A stretch of 64,000 nucleotides of DNA, taken from Legionella sp. PC1000. GTDB lineage: Bacteria > Pseudomonadota > Gammaproteobacteria > Legionellales > Legionellaceae. Location: positions 2,636,001 to 2,700,000 of the forward strand of contig NZ_CP059400.1 in NCBI RefSeq assembly GCF_014109805.1. Reading direction: 5' to 3'. Position numbers and translations under genes: made by a program. Under the pieces are notes generated by a model. The model did no database searches. It saw nothing but the letters and a program-made list of their open reading frames with translations, and had not been told where the DNA came from. Shown one piece after another: positions 61,412 to 64,000 of the stretch (its first letter is position 1; every line of letters begins with the position of its first letter).

Positions 61412-62738
61412 TAGAATCAAAAGATAATGAAAGTGATGACTCTTCACGCTTTCGGAATCTCACCCAAACTACGAGCGAAAAATTTACATTGAGTTCAAAT
61501 TTATCTTTAAGAAATTTTTTGTACGCTATTCCCTCTTTTTCAATTAATTCACCAAAACATAAGGCACTGAAAAGAATTAACAAATACCCTATTGCTGAGT
61601 AACAGAATATAGTATCCGAGAAAGACAACATACAAAAAGAGACGAGCATGCCTAGCAAAAATGGTTTCATTTCTTTAAGCTTCAATGCAGTAACAAACAA
61701 TGCACCTATGAAATAAAGGAATAGAGCCATTCCTATCAAACCGAGTTCTGAAAGGGTCAACCAATATTGGCCATGAGGTTCATTGAGCTTATGTCCCCAG
61801 GAAGGAACAGGTTGATCTTTAATAAAGTTATATTGAAAGCCCCCTGTCCCCACACCTAAAATTGGATGTCTTTTAAATAAAGATTTCGCATAGTGATGAA
61901 ACTGGTATCTATAACCTATAGAAGTATTTGTTTGATTGTTTTTTAAGAGCCTAAGATCATTCACCAGTGAGTAGGCTCCATCTTGCATGATGGGACTCAG
62001 CATAAAGGCTAAACCACTTAAACTCGTAAATAGTATAAGTCCTATTAAAGCTTTTCTAAGAGGAAATTTTTGCACGATCAGCAAACACATTAATACACCA
62101 TAAATGATGTAACCTGCTCTTCCAGAGTTGATGAAAAATATTTGATAGCTTCCTAATACAATCATGGATAAATATAAAAATCGTAACCATCCGCCAGGTT
62201 TTGTTTGGAGTGTTAAAATTCCGGCAAAATAAACCCCCAAAGAGATCATGATTCCAGTAACAATATGATTATAAAATACTTCTCCAGGATCTAGGGAAGT
62301 GAACAGATCATTTATAAATAGATTGTTAATTTTCAATATTGAAAGGATACTGGTGAAGAGCATGGATAATATATAGCCATTCAAAGCCCAGGTCCTTGCT
62401 TGAGGTTTAATAAAACCTACAGCAAAAATTGGTAGGAAAATTAGCTTGGAATATTTATTGATAATATTGTATTCCAATTTGAATGGGGCTTTTGACCATA
62501 AACAGGCGATAAGGACATAAAGAAATAAAACAATGGCAGCACGGGCCCACATGGTATTAAAAGCATAAAACAAATATTGTCGGTAAGAAGGAGTAAATCC
62601 TATAGCTAACAAGCTAAGCACAGTTAATATTGACTTAATGCTGGGACTTATAGGAATAAAAAATACCAATAACACAAGAAGAATTGGTATGAGCAGGTGA
62701 ATTTTTTCGATTTTTTCTTCTAAGAAGCTCAGGTTCAA
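61332..62738 (-). CDS. O-antigen ligase-like membrane protein (WaaL/Wzy_C family)
   Basis: 468 residues with about 11-12 membrane segments. The large periplasmic loop typical of Wzy_C proteins is seen (GYRYQFHHYAKSLFKRHPILGVGTGGFQYNF), ending in HKLNEPHGQYWLTLSELGLIGM, the conserved Arg/His-containing part. Such proteins transfer O-antigen onto lipid A-core. The protein is longer than a typical WaaL (~400-420), and its extra tail (about residues 442-468) comes from a palindromic repeat. It starts with a 4-base overlap to the glycosyltransferase gene. Confidence 0.85.
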   Translation of the reverse strand: MNLSFLEEKIEKIHLLIPILLVLLVFFIPISPSIKSILTVLSLLAIGFTPSYRQYLFYAFNTMWARAAIVLFLYVLIACLWSKAPFKLEYNIINKYSKLIFLPIFAVGFIKPQARTWALNGYILSMLFTSILSILKINNLFINDLFTSLDPGEVFYNHIVTGIMISLGVYFAGILTLQTKPGGWLRFLYLSMIVLGSYQIFFINSGRAGYIIYGVLMCLLIVQKFPLRKALIGLILFTSLSGLAFMLSPIMQDGAYSLVNDLRLLKNNQTNTSIGYRYQFHHYAKSLFKRHPILGVGTGGFQYNFIKDQPVPSWGHKLNEPHGQYWLTLSELGLIGMALFLYFIGALFVTALKLKEMKPFLLGMLVSFCMLSFSDTIFCYSAIGYLLILFSALCFGELIEKEGIAYKKFLKDKFELNVNFSLVVWVRFRKREESSLSLSFDSSTSRELSAGSTASITNFLDSADKART

Positions 62739-63523
62739 ATTAATTCCTCTGTGCTTTTTGCCAAAGAAGGCAATTGCTCCAAGTTACTGTCTTGATACAA
62801 TTGTTTAATGCCACGATAGAAAGTTCCTTGTGCATTAAACACTGCAAATAAAAAACCTATTCTGCCATCCAGAAACCCACGTTGCAAGACATAACATCTA
62901 AAAAACATCCAAGAAGTACTTGCCAATGTTTTGATAAAGCTAGGTTTTCGTTTATTTAGAATATAGGTTTTTGCGCTATAAGATGAGTATTTGTTCATTT
63001 TATATAATACATGACTAACGTCTTTGAATGAGTGATGCATAATAGTATTTTTAATTTTACCAATACGCGCCCCTTCGGGAAGGACTATCTTTTCATGCAC
63101 AATATCACTACTGAAATATGCATTTGCACGCTTAAAAAGTCGCGCATGTCGCTTAGGACTGGAAGAATATTTTAAGGGTTGATTATAGAAGTACATTTGA
63201 ATTGCAATTCTAAAGGCATCTGCTGAATCGGATGCCATGGCTTCAATGATTTCTCGCTGCAATTCCTCACTCACAGACTCATCGGCGTCAAGATTCAACA
63301 CCCAGTCTCCTTGAGCTTTTGACAATGCCCTTTGTTTTTGAGCACCATAACCCGGCCAGTCAGTAGAAAAAACGTGCTCCGTATATTCTTTGGCAATAGC
63401 AACCGTTTTATCGGTACTTCCCGAGTCCAATACTATTATTTCATCAGCAAATCGAACGGACTCGAGACATCTTCTAACATTTCTCTCTTCATTTTTGGTT
63501 ATTATTATTACACTCAATGCCAT
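62735..63523 (-). CDS. Family 2 glycosyltransferase, LPS core type (WaaE-like)
   Basis: 262 residues. The GT-A fold begins SVIIITKNEERNVRRCLESV, the nucleotide-sugar acidic motif is VLNLDADESV, and HARLFKRANAYFSSDIVHEKI and KYSSYSAKTYI are typical of the WaaE/KdtX group that adds a sugar to LPS inner core. Its ATG immediately follows the clpA stop, with GAGGGTG as ribosome site inside clpA. It overlaps the ligase-like gene by 4 bases, so both probably serve LPS assembly. Confidence 0.88.
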   Translation of the reverse strand: MALSVIIITKNEERNVRRCLESVRFADEIIVLDSGSTDKTVAIAKEYTEHVFSTDWPGYGAQKQRALSKAQGDWVLNLDADESVSEELQREIIEAMASDSADAFRIAIQMYFYNQPLKYSSSPKRHARLFKRANAYFSSDIVHEKIVLPEGARIGKIKNTIMHHSFKDVSHVLYKMNKYSSYSAKTYILNKRKPSFIKTLASTSWMFFRCYVLQRGFLDGRIGFLFAVFNAQGTFYRGIKQLYQDSNLEQLPSLAKSTEELI

Positions 63524-64000
63524 TTAAAAAACACCCTCACGATGATCATGACTATCAAAGTGTAACTTACCATCTTTAACTTTTAAGGTTACGTGACCAC
63601 CATGCATCAACTTACCAAATAAAAGTTCATCAGCCAGAGGTTTTTTTACATTCTCTTGAATCAATCTGGCCATTGGACGAGCCCCCATCATTTTGTCATA
63701 ACCATGTTCAATAAGCCATTCACGAGCCATTTTATCGACGTTAAAGGTAACACCTTTATGACTTAATTGCTCATCGAGTTCCATAATGAATTTATCAACG
63801 ACTAAGCCAATCGTCACTGCATCCAATGGAGCAAAATTAATGATTGCATCAAGTCTGTTTCTAAACTCAGGACTAAATTGTTTTTTAATTACTTCAAGCC
63901 CATCATTACTATTGTCTTGTTGGGAGAAACCGATGGAATTTCGTACCAGTTCCCCTGCCCCCGCATTAGAGGTCATAACCAGAATAATGTGTCTAAAATC
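63524..64000 (-). CDS. clpA: ATP-dependent Clp protease ATPase subunit ClpA (5' end outside window)
   Basis: The frame runs open through the right edge (DFRHIILVMTSNAGAGE from 64000), so only the last ~158 residues are present. FSPEFRNRLDAIINFAPLD, GYDKMMGARPMARLIQENVKKPLADELLFGKL and the C-terminal domain are ClpA-like, with the sensor-2 Arg in GARP. ClpA unfolds substrates for ClpP. The apparent ATG near 63976 is internal. Confidence 0.94.
   Translation of the reverse strand, partial: DFRHIILVMTSNAGAGELVRNSIGFSQQDNSNDGLEVIKKQFSPEFRNRLDAIINFAPLDAVTIGLVVDKFIMELDEQLSHKGVTFNVDKMAREWLIEHGYDKMMGARPMARLIQENVKKPLADELLFGKLMHGGHVTLKVKDGKLHFDSHDHREGVF

Overview
The window is AT-rich chromosomal DNA from a gammaproteobacterium, most likely a Legionella species other than a textbook L. 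pneumophila strain. I infer this from the mixture of core gammaproteobacterial gene blocks in conserved order, large coiled-coil, ankyrin and membrane-rich proteins of the kind Legionella exports through the Dot/Icm type IV system, many small secreted Cys-rich proteins, and families of short palindromic repeats between genes. Both edges cut genes: mfd on the left (+) and clpA on the right (-).

Left part (1-14 kb): mfd, an outer membrane beta-barrel protein and a small secreted protein, then tldD with a nitrilase-type amidase, a Bax inhibitor-1 type membrane protein, an AraC-type regulator with a GyrI-like domain, the two-subunit 2-oxoacid:ferredoxin oxidoreductase korA-korB, and the minus-strand genes era, recO and pdxJ. 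The next block (14-24 kb) is accessory: a 1042-residue membrane-rich protein, a 581-residue coiled-coil protein, a degenerate KDPG-aldolase homologue that has Arg at the Schiff-base position, and two tandem paralogues of about 580-650 residues. All lie on the plus strand between era and lspA, and they are the best candidates for secreted effectors here, although no effector status is proven.

Middle part (24-45 kb): ribF-ileS-lspA, a universal stress protein, and the complete cytochrome c maturation system (ccmA, B, C, D, E, F, G, H, I on the minus strand). The tiny ccmD is present in its proper place. The ccm locus is split between ccmB and ccmC by a gene for an ankyrin-like protein with an IQ-like motif and a phosphoribosyltransferase-like PRPP-loop motif, with repeat remnants on both sides. 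Then come sohB, a small protein with a 9-bp in-frame tandem repeat, the sigma-54 activator fleQ, secreted small proteins, a Nif3-family protein, murA and ibaG.

Right part (45-64 kb): envelope biogenesis dominates. mlaFEDCB (phospholipid retrograde transport) diverges from kdsD-kdsC-lptC-lptA-lptB (Kdo synthesis and LPS export) across a 160-bp hairpin element. trpG-trpD-trpC, an SDR oxidoreductase, a flavin monooxygenase, a lipoprotein hydrolase, xseA, a rhomboid-family protein, a secreted Cys-rich protein and thiD follow. The window ends with an O-antigen-ligase-like gene, a WaaE-like glycosyltransferase and clpA. The 3' end of the ligase gene is formed by a palindromic repeat that also supplies its stop codon.

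No rRNA, tRNA, CRISPR array, transposase or phage gene was seen. Several families of palindromic intergenic repeats are shared between loci and are listed separately.
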